DNA from: Acinetobacter lwoffii
GTDB taxonomy: Bacteria; Pseudomonadota; Gammaproteobacteria; Pseudomonadales; Moraxellaceae
Direction: 5' to 3'
Assembly: GCF_002321025.1 (NCBI RefSeq)
Contig: NZ_DCLL01000003.1
Coordinates: 1 to 24,391, forward strand
Length of the DNA stretch: 24,391 nucleotides
A program made the position numbers and the translations under genes. Each line of letters starts with the position of its first letter. Position 1 is the first letter of the stretch. This document shows, piece by piece, positions 1-7,204 of this stretch. The notes under the pieces were generated by a model, which was not told where the DNA came from, did no database searches, and saw only the letters and a program-made list of their open reading frames with translations.

Positions 1-53
1 CTTAACTGACTGGCATTACTGCATATGCAGGGCTTTTTTCGCTTAATGAGTGC
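1..53. other. Window edge downstream of infC, no gene
   Basis: The 53 bases after the infC stop hold a 12-bp perfect palindrome, CTGCATATGCAG, near 19-30, followed on the plus strand by GGCTTTTTT. In the direction infC is transcribed there is no T-run after the palindrome, so it does not look like a terminator of this operon. In most bacteria rpmI and rplT follow infC. They would lie beyond the window edge, but nothing of them is visible here. Confidence 0.4.
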
Positions 54-605
54 TTACTTTTTCTTTTTAGGACCAAGTAGCATACCCATTTGACGCCCTT
101 CCATTTTCGGCATCTGCTCAACAGTACCGAATTCAGCCACGTCAGCTTCAATTTTTTGCAATTGAGCTAGACCCAACTGTTGGTGCGCCATTTCACGACC
201 ACGGAAACGAAGCGTGATTTTCACCTTGTTACCTTCTTCAAGGAACTTGATGATTGCACGTAGTTTTACGTTGTAATCACCAACATCAGTACCCGGGCGT
301 AGCTTGATTTCTTTCACCTGGACTTGATGTTGTTTTTTCTTCGCTTCTTTCTGCTTTTGCTTAAGATCAAACAAATGCTTGTTGAAGTCCATAATCTTAC
401 ATACTGGTGGCTCAGCGTTTGCTACGATCTCAACAAGATCAAGTTCAACACTTTCTGCTGCGCGTAGGGCGTCAGCTAAGCTTACAATCCCTTTTTGCTC
501 ACCATTTTCGTCGACAAGACGGACTTCTTTCGCACGAATTTCATCATTCAAGGCAGGACGGTTTGATTTGTTACCGCCCTGTTGATTACGGTCAGGCTGT
601 TTAAT
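54..605 (-). CDS. infC: Translation initiation factor IF-3
   Basis: IF-3 binds the 30S subunit, keeps 50S off and checks the start codon and initiator tRNA. The N-domain begins near LNDEIRAKEVRL and contains NAEPPVCKIMD; a Lys-rich linker follows; the C-domain carries VKEIKLRPGTD and ITLRFRGREMAHQQ. The protein ends in PKKKK. The first ATG/GTG/TTG-type start is a TTG at 551, but that would cut off the usual N-terminal tail. An in-frame ATT at 605-603 gives 183 residues, close to the usual length of about 180. It has a GGAG Shine-Dalgarno sequence 8 nt upstream. ATT is the known start of infC in enteric bacteria, where it makes the gene sensitive to IF-3 itself. The start lies 5 nt after the thrS stop, so the two are co-transcribed and probably translationally coupled. 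Confidence 0.96.
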   Translation of the reverse strand: MKQPDRNQQGGNKSNRPALNDEIRAKEVRLVDENGEQKGIVSLADALRAAESVELDLVEIVANAEPPVCKIMDFNKHLFDLKQKQKEAKKKQHQVQVKEIKLRPGTDVGDYNVKLRAIIKFLEEGNKVKITLRFRGREMAHQQLGLAQLQKIEADVAEFGTVEQMPKMEGRQMGMLLGPKKKK

Positions 606-617
606 CGCTGTTACTCC
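603..617 (-). promoter_or_regulatory. infC ribosome binding site and ATT start codon, embedded in the thrS end
   Basis: On the minus strand GGAG (617-614) overlaps the last sense codon (GAG, Glu) of thrS. The thrS stop TAA (613-611) follows, and ATT (605-603) lies 8 nt after GGAG. This arrangement decides the infC start. It makes initiation depend on a non-canonical codon that IF-3 normally discriminates against, so autogenous control is likely. Confidence 0.85.
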
Positions 618-2533
618 ACAATGTACCGGCCGCGTTCGGCTACGGCTGCTTTTACTAGGTCAACGAAAGCATCGATTGACATAGTACCCAAATTTGTTCC
701 TGAGCGGGTACGCACGTTTACGGTACCTTCCTCTACTTCACGGTCCCCAAGTACCAGTAAGTAAGGAATACGCTCTAATGTACGTTCACGAATCTTAAAG
801 CCGATTTTCTCATTTCTCAAGTCAGAAATTGCACGGATACCGTTTTCTTTAAGTTTTGCGACGACTGACTCACATGCCTCAGCTTGAGAATCGGTAATGT
901 TCATCACACACGCTTGCATTGGTGCCAACCAAGGTGGCATGAAGCCTGCGTAGTGTTCGATCAGTATACCAATAAAACGCTCGAAACTGCCAAGAATTGC
1001 ACGATGTAACATTACTGGCTGATCGCGGTCATTATCTTCAGTGACATAAGAAGCATCTAGACGTTCTGGCAAGTTAAAGTCACACTGAATGGTACCACAC
1101 TGCCAGACACGACCTAAGCAGTCTTTCAGAGAGAATTCAATCTTCGGACCGTAGAATGCGCCTTCGCCTGGTTGAAGTTCCCACTCAAGACCTGCAGCAT
1201 CTAAAGCATCTGCCAAAGATTTTTCTGCCATATCCCAAAGCTTGTCATCACCCACACGTTTTTCAGGACGCGTCGACAACTTCATTTGTACTTCTTCGAA
1301 GCCAAAATCTTTGTATACATCCAGTGTCAATTTGATAAAGTCTGCAACTTCAGGACCAATCTGTTCCTTGGTACAGAAGATATGTGCATCATCTTGAGTA
1401 AAGCCGCGTACACGCATAATGCCGTGTAAAGAACCTGATGGTTCGTTACGGTGACATGAACCAAACTCTGCTAAACGTACAGGAAGATCACGGTATGATT
1501 TCAAACCTTGATTGAACACTTGTACGTGACAAGGACAGTTCATTGGCTTTACCGCATAGTTGCGGTTTTCAGAATGCGTGGTGAACATGTTGTCTGCATA
1601 GTTGGCAGCATGTCCTGATTTTTCCCACAGCGTGAAATCAACCACCTGTGGGGTACGAATTTCTTCGTAGCCATTGTCTTGCTGAACTTTACGCATGTAT
1701 TGTTCAAGCACTTGGTAAATGGTCCAACCGTTTGGATGCCAGAACACCATACCCGGTGCTTCTTCTTGCATATGGAACAGATCAAGCGCTTTACCAATTT
1801 TACGGTGATCGCGTTTTTCTGCTTCTTCAATACGCTTTACATAAGCCGCAAGCTGTTTCTTGTCCGCCCATGCTGTACCGTAGATCCGTTGTAACTGTTC
1901 ATTCTTCGCATCACCGCGCCAGTAAGCACCAGAGATTTTAGTCAGCTTGAACGATTTTAGGAATTTGGTGTTTGGTACGTGCGGACCACGGCACATATCC
2001 AAATAATCTTGATGGTAGTACAAGCCCATTTGTGTTTCTTCAGGCATGTCTGCGATCAAGCGTAATTTGTATTCTTCGCCACGTGCTGTGAATTCTGCAA
2101 TCACTTCGTCACGTGGAGTCATTTTTTTCACGACTTCATAGTCTTGATCGATGAGCTTTTTCATACGCTCTTCAATCGCTGCCATGTCGTCTAATGTGAA
2201 TGGACGTGGCATCCAGATGTCATAGTAGAAACCTTCTTCAATGACCGGACCAATGACCATCTTTGCTTCTGGGAACAGTTGCTTAACCGCATGACCGACC
2301 AAATGCGCGCAAGAATGGCGAATGATCTCGACACCGGCTTCGTCTTTAGGCGTGATGATTTGTAGTGTTGCATCTTCAGTGATGAGATCAGACGCATCAA
2401 CCAAACGATCGTTGACACGACCAGCAACTGTATTTTTTGCAAGACCAGGACCAATGCTAAGTGCAACGTCCATCACAGATACGGCGTGATCAAACTGTTT
2501 TTGATCGCCATTTGGCAAAGTGATAATTGGCAT
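611..2533 (-). CDS. thrS: Threonyl-tRNA synthetase
   Basis: Charges tRNA-Thr with threonine and edits Ser-tRNA-Thr in the cytoplasm. At 640 residues it is full length. In order it has an N-terminal TGS domain (about 1-61), an editing domain with the metal-type HxxxH motif (H73, H77) and C181/H185 in CRGPH, a class II catalytic core, and a C-terminal anticodon-binding domain from about 535. The catalytic zinc ligands are recognisable as C333 (in MNCPCH), H384 (in DDAH) and H511 (in MLHRA). Class II motif 2 is near RLAEFGSCHRNEPSG and motif 3 near HRAILGSFERF. The ATG at 2533 has AAGGA 6 nt upstream. infC follows after 5 nt. The 5' leader carries a small hairpin described separately. Nothing appears broken. 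Confidence 0.98.
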   Translation of the reverse strand: MPIITLPNGDQKQFDHAVSVMDVALSIGPGLAKNTVAGRVNDRLVDASDLITEDATLQIITPKDEAGVEIIRHSCAHLVGHAVKQLFPEAKMVIGPVIEEGFYYDIWMPRPFTLDDMAAIEERMKKLIDQDYEVVKKMTPRDEVIAEFTARGEEYKLRLIADMPEETQMGLYYHQDYLDMCRGPHVPNTKFLKSFKLTKISGAYWRGDAKNEQLQRIYGTAWADKKQLAAYVKRIEEAEKRDHRKIGKALDLFHMQEEAPGMVFWHPNGWTIYQVLEQYMRKVQQDNGYEEIRTPQVVDFTLWEKSGHAANYADNMFTTHSENRNYAVKPMNCPCHVQVFNQGLKSYRDLPVRLAEFGSCHRNEPSGSLHGIMRVRGFTQDDAHIFCTKEQIGPEVADFIKLTLDVYKDFGFEEVQMKLSTRPEKRVGDDKLWDMAEKSLADALDAAGLEWELQPGEGAFYGPKIEFSLKDCLGRVWQCGTIQCDFNLPERLDASYVTEDNDRDQPVMLHRAILGSFERFIGILIEHYAGFMPPWLAPMQACVMNITDSQAEACESVVAKLKENGIRAISDLRNEKIGFKIRERTLERIPYLLVLGDREVEEGTVNVRTRSGTNLGTMSIDAFVDLVKAAVAERGRYIVE

Positions 2534-2591
2534 AAGAAATCCTTAAGGAGTGATGCCCCGTACCATGGAGCATATCACCGCGAGATTATGA

Positions 2592-2608
2592 TCGAGGCAC
2601 AGCCTCAA
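2592..2608 (-). promoter_or_regulatory. thrS leader hairpin with a UGU loop centre
   Basis: About 60 nt before the thrS start the minus strand reads GAGGC TGT GCCTC, a perfect 5-bp stem. It can also be drawn as UUGAG/CUCGA (one G-U pair) around a 7-nt loop GCUGUGC, which puts UGU, a threonine anticodon, at the anticodon positions. The stem is seen directly; a regulatory role is only inferred from the tRNA-mimic operator of E. coli thrS. Confidence 0.3.
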
Positions 2609-2700
2609 AAGATAAAAACGGTGGATAAATAAAATCGATTCGAATTTTACACGGCTTGGCCGCATGATTAAACCTTTTCCCAATAAAAATAAGATTTACC

Positions 2701-2740
2701 GCCAAATCTGTGCCTGATCTTTAAAGGCTTGGCTCATTTT
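2701..2740. terminator. Possible weak terminator hairpin between the PLP enzyme gene and thrS
   Basis: GCCAA (2701-2705) pairs with TTGGC (2729-2733), and an inner GCCT/AGGC pair strengthens the stem. On the plus strand it is followed by TCATTTTTC. On the minus strand, the direction of the flanking genes, the T-rich stretch comes only about 8 nt later. It may attenuate read-through into thrS, but this is uncertain. Confidence 0.3.
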
Positions 2741-2756
2741 TCATTTCAGAATGTAG

Positions 2757-3926
2757 TTATTCCCGGAACGTCTGCCACTGGAGAAACTTTCCCTCTACAT
2801 AAACATACAGCTGGTCGAATTGCGGGATCAGCGCTTCACTTTGTGTCGGTCTTAAAAACACATAATCATCGACATGAATATCGCACTGCATGGGCACCTT
2901 AAGCATTTCCTGATTACTGCTGCGGCCATACAACACATGCGGCCGGCTTTTTTCAGGATAAATATAATCCGCTCGCCAATAGCCGCCATAAATAAATACG
3001 GCTTTATATTGATGAGGAAGATAATTCAGCAGCTCCAGACCGGGAATCTGACTACAAGGCAACACTTTTAAAATGGGTGCGGCAATCCATAAAGCACAGC
3101 TTAAAGCGGACAAATTTTCCAGATCAAAATCACTCGGCTTAAGCAGCATCGAGCCAAAGGCCAGATCATTACAGACACTTTGCTGGCAATGCTGCATAAA
3201 GGTTGGACTTCCCCCACCGTTAAAACACAAACCTTCATGCCATAAATCCGGGAATTTTCGCTGAAGAATACTTTTGTATTGTTGATACATTTGCTGCGAT
3301 TGCTGATAACTTTTTTCTGGACTTTTTATGATTTTTGGCAGTTTCGTCACATGTGCATCATAGCCCATTAGACCCGAAAGTTTGAGATAAGCTGCATTGT
3401 GTTGAATCAACTTGAGCAAGACTATAAATTGCTGCTGCGTTTGCACGCCGCCACGATGCAGCCCCACATCAATTTCAATATTGATATTTAAGCTAAGATT
3501 CAATTCTTGCGCGAGTTGCAGATATTGTTTTAAGCGCTCCACATCATCAATCAGCCATTGGATACTTGCTTGATCACTGGCTTTATTTGGATCAGATAAA
3601 GTTTGATAAAAAGATTTTACCGCCTGAATCGGCATCGGTTTCCCCAGCAAAATATCGGCTTGTTCAAAGGCTTGGATAATCTCTGCGAGATGCGGAAGAT
3701 GAAACAGCATAAAACGCTGAGTATTCAGTTTTTCACTAGCCAGTTTAAGCAACTGCATATTGGCCAAGGATTTCACCACCAAGCGTGGTTTTAACTGCGT
3801 AGGTAATTTTGACTGTACATAGTCCAAATTATATTGATAAGTTTTTACATCTAAAATCAGTTGCGGCGTGCCTGTTCCCTGCTGTTTTAAATCCTGGGTT
3901 AATTGCTGAAAATAATTCGGTTGCAT
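2757..3926 (-). CDS. Fold-type III PLP-dependent enzyme (alanine racemase N-domain; amino acid deaminase/aldolase-like)
   Basis: A probable cytoplasmic PLP enzyme of the D-threonine aldolase / D-serine dehydratase-like group; the substrate is unknown. Counting from the upstream ATG at 3932, the likely Schiff-base lysine is K54 in RLVVKSLANMQ. EIDVGLHRGGV (about 153-163) is typical of the TIM-barrel, and NGGGSPTF (238-245) is a phosphate-binding glycine turn. A C-terminal beta domain follows. The metal-binding His/Cys motif of true D-serine dehydratases is not visible; RPTQSEALIP stands in its place. Two ATGs lie 6 nt apart. AGGA is only 2 nt from the first but 8 nt from the second (3926), so I prefer 3926 (389 residues). 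The gene follows the flavo-oxidase gene after only a few bases, so they form an operon. Annotators often call this alanine racemase; deaminase or aldolase is equally possible. Confidence 0.8.
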   Translation of the reverse strand: MQPNYFQQLTQDLKQQGTGTPQLILDVKTYQYNLDYVQSKLPTQLKPRLVVKSLANMQLLKLASEKLNTQRFMLFHLPHLAEIIQAFEQADILLGKPMPIQAVKSFYQTLSDPNKASDQASIQWLIDDVERLKQYLQLAQELNLSLNINIEIDVGLHRGGVQTQQQFIVLLKLIQHNAAYLKLSGLMGYDAHVTKLPKIIKSPEKSYQQSQQMYQQYKSILQRKFPDLWHEGLCFNGGGSPTFMQHCQQSVCNDLAFGSMLLKPSDFDLENLSALSCALWIAAPILKVLPCSQIPGLELLNYLPHQYKAVFIYGGYWRADYIYPEKSRPHVLYGRSSNQEMLKVPMQCDIHVDDYVFLRPTQSEALIPQFDQLYVYVEGKFLQWQTFRE

Positions 3927-3935
3927 CGCCATTTC

Positions 3936-5207
3936 CTAATTTTCAGGCAAAAAAAGCTGCTTTAAGTACGGATTTAGCCATTTTTGCTTGGGATCCAGTT
4001 GCTGACGCAGCGTCATAAAATCGTCCCATTTCGGGTATAAATTCCGAAGTGAAGCTGCGCTCATGCTATGCAATTTGCCCCAATGCGGCCGTCCCTGATA
4101 TTTCTGTAAAATCGGTTCAATCAGATCAAAGATGGTGCGGTAATCCTGTTTATAAAATTGATGAATCGAAATGGAAACTGAATCTCGCTGATAAAAAGGA
4201 CTCAGCCAGATCTCATCGCCTTTGACATAACGGAATTCGATCGGAAAGAACATCGGCACCTGATGTTTGCGTAAAATATGCAGAATCTCATCCAGACACT
4301 GCAAGCCTGAATCGGCCGGAAGCTGATATTCCATTTCATTAAATTTGGTCTGGCGCGGGGTCGGAAAAATCCGGGATGACCAGTCTACATAGCAGGTCGG
4401 TTTAACAAACACACCGAGCAGTTTTTGCAAATAGGGATTGGTGCTTGGGAATAATCGTGTCAACTCAGAACATAGGGTTAATAAAGTATCTTCCGAAGGC
4501 CAGCTCTCTTGCCTCGGCTGAATGTCATCTTCCGTTTCATCCAGAGTTTTTAGCATCACTTGATCTGAATGCAGAAAAGCCCAAAACTCAATATGTCGGT
4601 GCTGATGTTTCCATTGACCAATATGGGTAAATATGTCTTTTAATGAACAGAGCCGAATCTGTTCTTTTAATTTATAGCGTGGTCGATTTTGCAGGGTTAT
4701 TTGGGTCAATATGCCCAAGCTGCCCAATGCCACCCGTCCAGCCTGAAATATCTCAGCATTCTGCTCACGATGACATTGCAACAGCTCTCCATCCGCGGTC
4801 AGTAATTCAAAGCCTTCCACAAAAGCAGAGATGCAAGGTAAATCGATGCCCGTGCCATGCGTTCCGGTAGAAATCGCTCCGGCCAGACTTTGCTGGTCTA
4901 TATCACCCTGATTGATCGGTGCCAGATCTTTCCCTAAATCATATAAACGCGTACCGGCCTGCACAGTGCATTGGGTTTTCTCTTGATCAAAGGCCACGAT
5001 ACCTTTGAACTGATCGAGATTAAGCAAAAGGTCATCAGTCTTGGCCAAAGCACTAAACGAATGTCCTGCACCCACAACACGGATATGCTCACAGGATTTC
5101 ACTATTTTTTGTAATGCACTGATTTGGCTAGGCTGACAAATCCGAGCAGCACTGGACTGGCTCCCCGACCAGTTTCGCCAGACGTCATTCGCCTGTTGTA
5201 TTTTCAT
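3936..5207 (-). CDS. FAD-linked oxidase, D-arabinono-1,4-lactone oxidase / alditol oxidase family
   Basis: Oxidises a sugar lactone or polyol with a probably covalently bound FAD; it has no signal peptide, so it is probably cytoplasmic. In the 423 residues the FAD-binding (PCMH) domain covers about 10-180, with VVGAGHSFS at 44-52. H49 is in the position of the histidine that carries FAD in this family. AISTGTHGTG spans 111-120. The C-terminal ALO domain (about 185-420) holds E324-F-R326 and HWGK at 375-378, matching the Glu/Arg/Lys active-site set known from alditol oxidases. The start at 5207 has only a weak GAGA site. The PLP enzyme gene begins within a few bases of its stop. The real substrate cannot be told from sequence. 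Confidence 0.87.
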   Translation of the reverse strand: MKIQQANDVWRNWSGSQSSAARICQPSQISALQKIVKSCEHIRVVGAGHSFSALAKTDDLLLNLDQFKGIVAFDQEKTQCTVQAGTRLYDLGKDLAPINQGDIDQQSLAGAISTGTHGTGIDLPCISAFVEGFELLTADGELLQCHREQNAEIFQAGRVALGSLGILTQITLQNRPRYKLKEQIRLCSLKDIFTHIGQWKHQHRHIEFWAFLHSDQVMLKTLDETEDDIQPRQESWPSEDTLLTLCSELTRLFPSTNPYLQKLLGVFVKPTCYVDWSSRIFPTPRQTKFNEMEYQLPADSGLQCLDEILHILRKHQVPMFFPIEFRYVKGDEIWLSPFYQRDSVSISIHQFYKQDYRTIFDLIEPILQKYQGRPHWGKLHSMSAASLRNLYPKWDDFMTLRQQLDPKQKWLNPYLKQLFLPEN

Positions 5208-5440
5208 TATTATTCTCTGGCTTATATTATTTTAATGATTCAACTAGAGTAAAATACCTAAAAAATCAAACTTGGGAACCCAGGCGTTCAGAACATTTAA
5301 GTAGGGTTAAATATTTTTATTAATATTCAATTACTTAGAATTTGTAAAATCGTACTCGACTAAAGCATAAATGCAAGATTTCTGAGAAATACATATCTTT
5401 TCAAAAGGATATGAAAATAAATATAGAACGGAGTTTTACA
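5208..5440. promoter_or_regulatory. Divergent promoter region between the oxidase operon and the acyl-CoA synthetase gene
   Basis: An AT-rich gap of 233 bases that must hold two divergent promoters. For the plus-strand gene a candidate is TTGTAA (5342-5347), 18 nt, CATAAA (5366-5371), matching 4 of 6 at each box. An imperfect inverted repeat CTTGGG-AA-CCCAGG lies near 5270-5283, and an AATATT-6-AATATT repeat near 5311-5328. I cannot assign a minus-strand promoter with confidence. Confidence 0.3.
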
Positions 5441-7081
5441 ATGGTTAGCGCATATGATGAATTACCGCGTACCCCCGCGAATTTTGTAGCCTTATCACCT
5501 TTACGCTATCTTGATCGTGCAGCTTATATCTATCCAAACCAGAACGCGATTATTCACGGTAAGCGTCGTATTACCTGGCGTGAGAAATACAACCGTTGTC
5601 GTCAGTTTGCCAACCAACTCCAAAAATTAGGCATCGGTAAAAATGATACCGTGTCTGTCTTACTGCCTAACGTCCCTGCCATGATCGAAGCGCATTTTGC
5701 TGTGCCGATGGCAGGCGCAGTTCTGAATACCTTAAATACCCGTCTGGATGCCAAGACCCTTGCTTTCATGCTAGAACATGCTGAAAGTAAAGTGTTATTG
5801 GTCGATCCTGAATTTACCGCACTTGCGACTGAAGCACTTGCTCTAGTTTCACAAGACATTTATGTCATTGATGTGGCCGATGCAGAGTTTGAAGGTGAAG
5901 ACAGCCGTATTGGTCAAATCGAATATGAAGACTGGATTGCCCAAGGCGATGCAAATTTTGACTGGCATTTGCCTCAAGATGAATGGGATGCGATTAGCTT
6001 AAGTTACACCTCTGGAACCACGGGTAATCCGAAAGGTGTGGTTTATCATCACCGCGGTGCCTACATTAATGCAGCCAGTAATATCATTGCTTGTGGCATG
6101 ATGCCTCGCGCGACCTATTTATGGACACTGCCACTGTTCCACTGTAATGGCTGGTGCTTTGCATGGACTATGGCGGCCAACGGCGGAACCAACGTCTGCC
6201 TGCGTAAAGTCGATGCCGAACTGATTTTCAAACTAATTGCTGAACATAAAGTCGATTACTTCTGTGGCGCACCGATTGTCCTGTCGATGCTGATCAATAC
6301 GCCTGAAGAGAAAAAGACCAAAATTGACCATCGTGTCGAAGTCATGGTGGCGGGTGCTGCCCCGCCGGCTGCAATTATTGAAGGCATGCGTAATATCGGA
6401 ATTAATGTGACGCATGTTTACGGTTTGACTGAAACCTACGGCCCTTCTGCGCTCTGTGCATCACAGGCTGGCTGGAGTGATTTGTCTATTCAGGAACAGG
6501 CGCAATTGCATTCACGTCAGGGCGTGCCATATCCGCTACAAGATGGTATGAAAGTGCTTGATCCTGACACCATGCAGGAAGTTCCGCATGATGGTCAGAC
6601 CATGGGTGAGATCATGTTCCGTGGCAATATCGTGATGAAAGGTTATCTGAAAAATCCGGAAGCGACCGCAGAAGCCTTTGCCGGTGGCTGGTTCCATACG
6701 GGAGATCTGGCCGTGTGTCAGCCTGATGGCTATGCTAAAATTACTGACCGATCTAAAGACGTGATTATTTCCGGAGGGGAAAATATTTCCTCGCTAGAAG
6801 TCGAAGAAGTGCTGTATCAGCATCCTGCCATTTTAACGGCAGCTGTTGTGGCCAAGCCGGATCCACGCTGGCAGGAAGTACCATGTGCCTTTGTAGAACT
6901 CAAAGCAGGACAAACTGCAACAGCGGAAGAGATTATGGAATTCTGCAAACAGCATCTGGCACGTTTTAAAGTGCCTAAAGATGTTGTGATTACCGAAATT
7001 CCAAAAACCTCGACCGGAAAATTGCAGAAATTTGTTTTACGCGAATGGGCCAAAGAACGCGCTGAAGGTGAGTTTTCTTAA
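5441..7081 (+). CDS. AMP-forming acyl-CoA synthetase (fatty acid / medium-chain type)
   Basis: Activates a carboxylic acid to an acyl-adenylate and then to acyl-CoA. The 546 residues have the adenylate-forming core motifs: P-loop YTSGTTGNPKG (189-199), YGLTETYGP (327-335), the HTGD aspartate (419-422), hinge DRSKDVI (436-442) and the catalytic lysine K527 in PKTSTGK. The overall pattern (PRTPANFVALSPL start, LFHCNGWCF near 232-240) fits the medium- or short-chain ligase branch. Specificity is not readable. An upstream in-frame ATG at 5411 has its AAAGG only 2 nt away. The ATG at 5441 has GGAG 7 nt upstream and begins at the family's normal N-terminus, so I chose it. The gene is monocistronic and converges on trpB over a shared terminator. 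The two acyl-CoA dehydrogenases in this window would act on its type of product, but they are far away. Confidence 0.93.
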   Translation: MVSAYDELPRTPANFVALSPLRYLDRAAYIYPNQNAIIHGKRRITWREKYNRCRQFANQLQKLGIGKNDTVSVLLPNVPAMIEAHFAVPMAGAVLNTLNTRLDAKTLAFMLEHAESKVLLVDPEFTALATEALALVSQDIYVIDVADAEFEGEDSRIGQIEYEDWIAQGDANFDWHLPQDEWDAISLSYTSGTTGNPKGVVYHHRGAYINAASNIIACGMMPRATYLWTLPLFHCNGWCFAWTMAANGGTNVCLRKVDAELIFKLIAEHKVDYFCGAPIVLSMLINTPEEKKTKIDHRVEVMVAGAAPPAAIIEGMRNIGINVTHVYGLTETYGPSALCASQAGWSDLSIQEQAQLHSRQGVPYPLQDGMKVLDPDTMQEVPHDGQTMGEIMFRGNIVMKGYLKNPEATAEAFAGGWFHTGDLAVCQPDGYAKITDRSKDVIISGGENISSLEVEEVLYQHPAILTAAVVAKPDPRWQEVPCAFVELKAGQTATAEEIMEFCKQHLARFKVPKDVVITEIPKTSTGKLQKFVLREWAKERAEGEFS

Positions 7082-7117
7082 TTCCATACCAGTGTGTTTT
7101 TTCAAAATCTACTCAAT

Positions 7118-7155
7118 AAAAAATCGTGCCAAGTTTTCTTAGCACGATTTTTTTT
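7118..7155. terminator. Bidirectional intrinsic terminator between the acyl-CoA synthetase and trpB
   Basis: AAAAAATCGTGC (7118-7129) pairs with GCACGATTTTTT (7142-7153), with an inner AAG/CTT pairing in the loop. A T-run follows on both strands (plus 7148-7155; minus through the A-run at 7118-7123). It serves both convergent genes. Confidence 0.9.
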
Positions 7156-7162
7156 AACTTAC

Positions 7163-7191
7163 CCTCTCCAAACCTATCCCATAGGGAGAGG
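7163..7191. repeat. Small inverted repeat CCTCTCC ... GGAGAGG next to the trpB 3' end
   Basis: CCTCTCC (7163-7169) and GGAGAGG (7185-7191) form a 7-bp stem with a 15-nt loop containing CCTATCCCATA. It lacks a T-run and sits beside a complete terminator, so it is not needed for termination. It resembles short dispersed REP-like hairpins, but only one copy is in the window. Confidence 0.35.
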
Positions 7192-7204
7192 CTGATCAGA
7201 ACAG

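Noticed and set aside
19..35. Palindrome CTGCATATGCAG followed by GGCTTTTTT as a terminator.
   Set aside because: The T-run is on the strand opposite to the known operon, and the hairpin would have almost no loop. It is kept only as a description of the edge.
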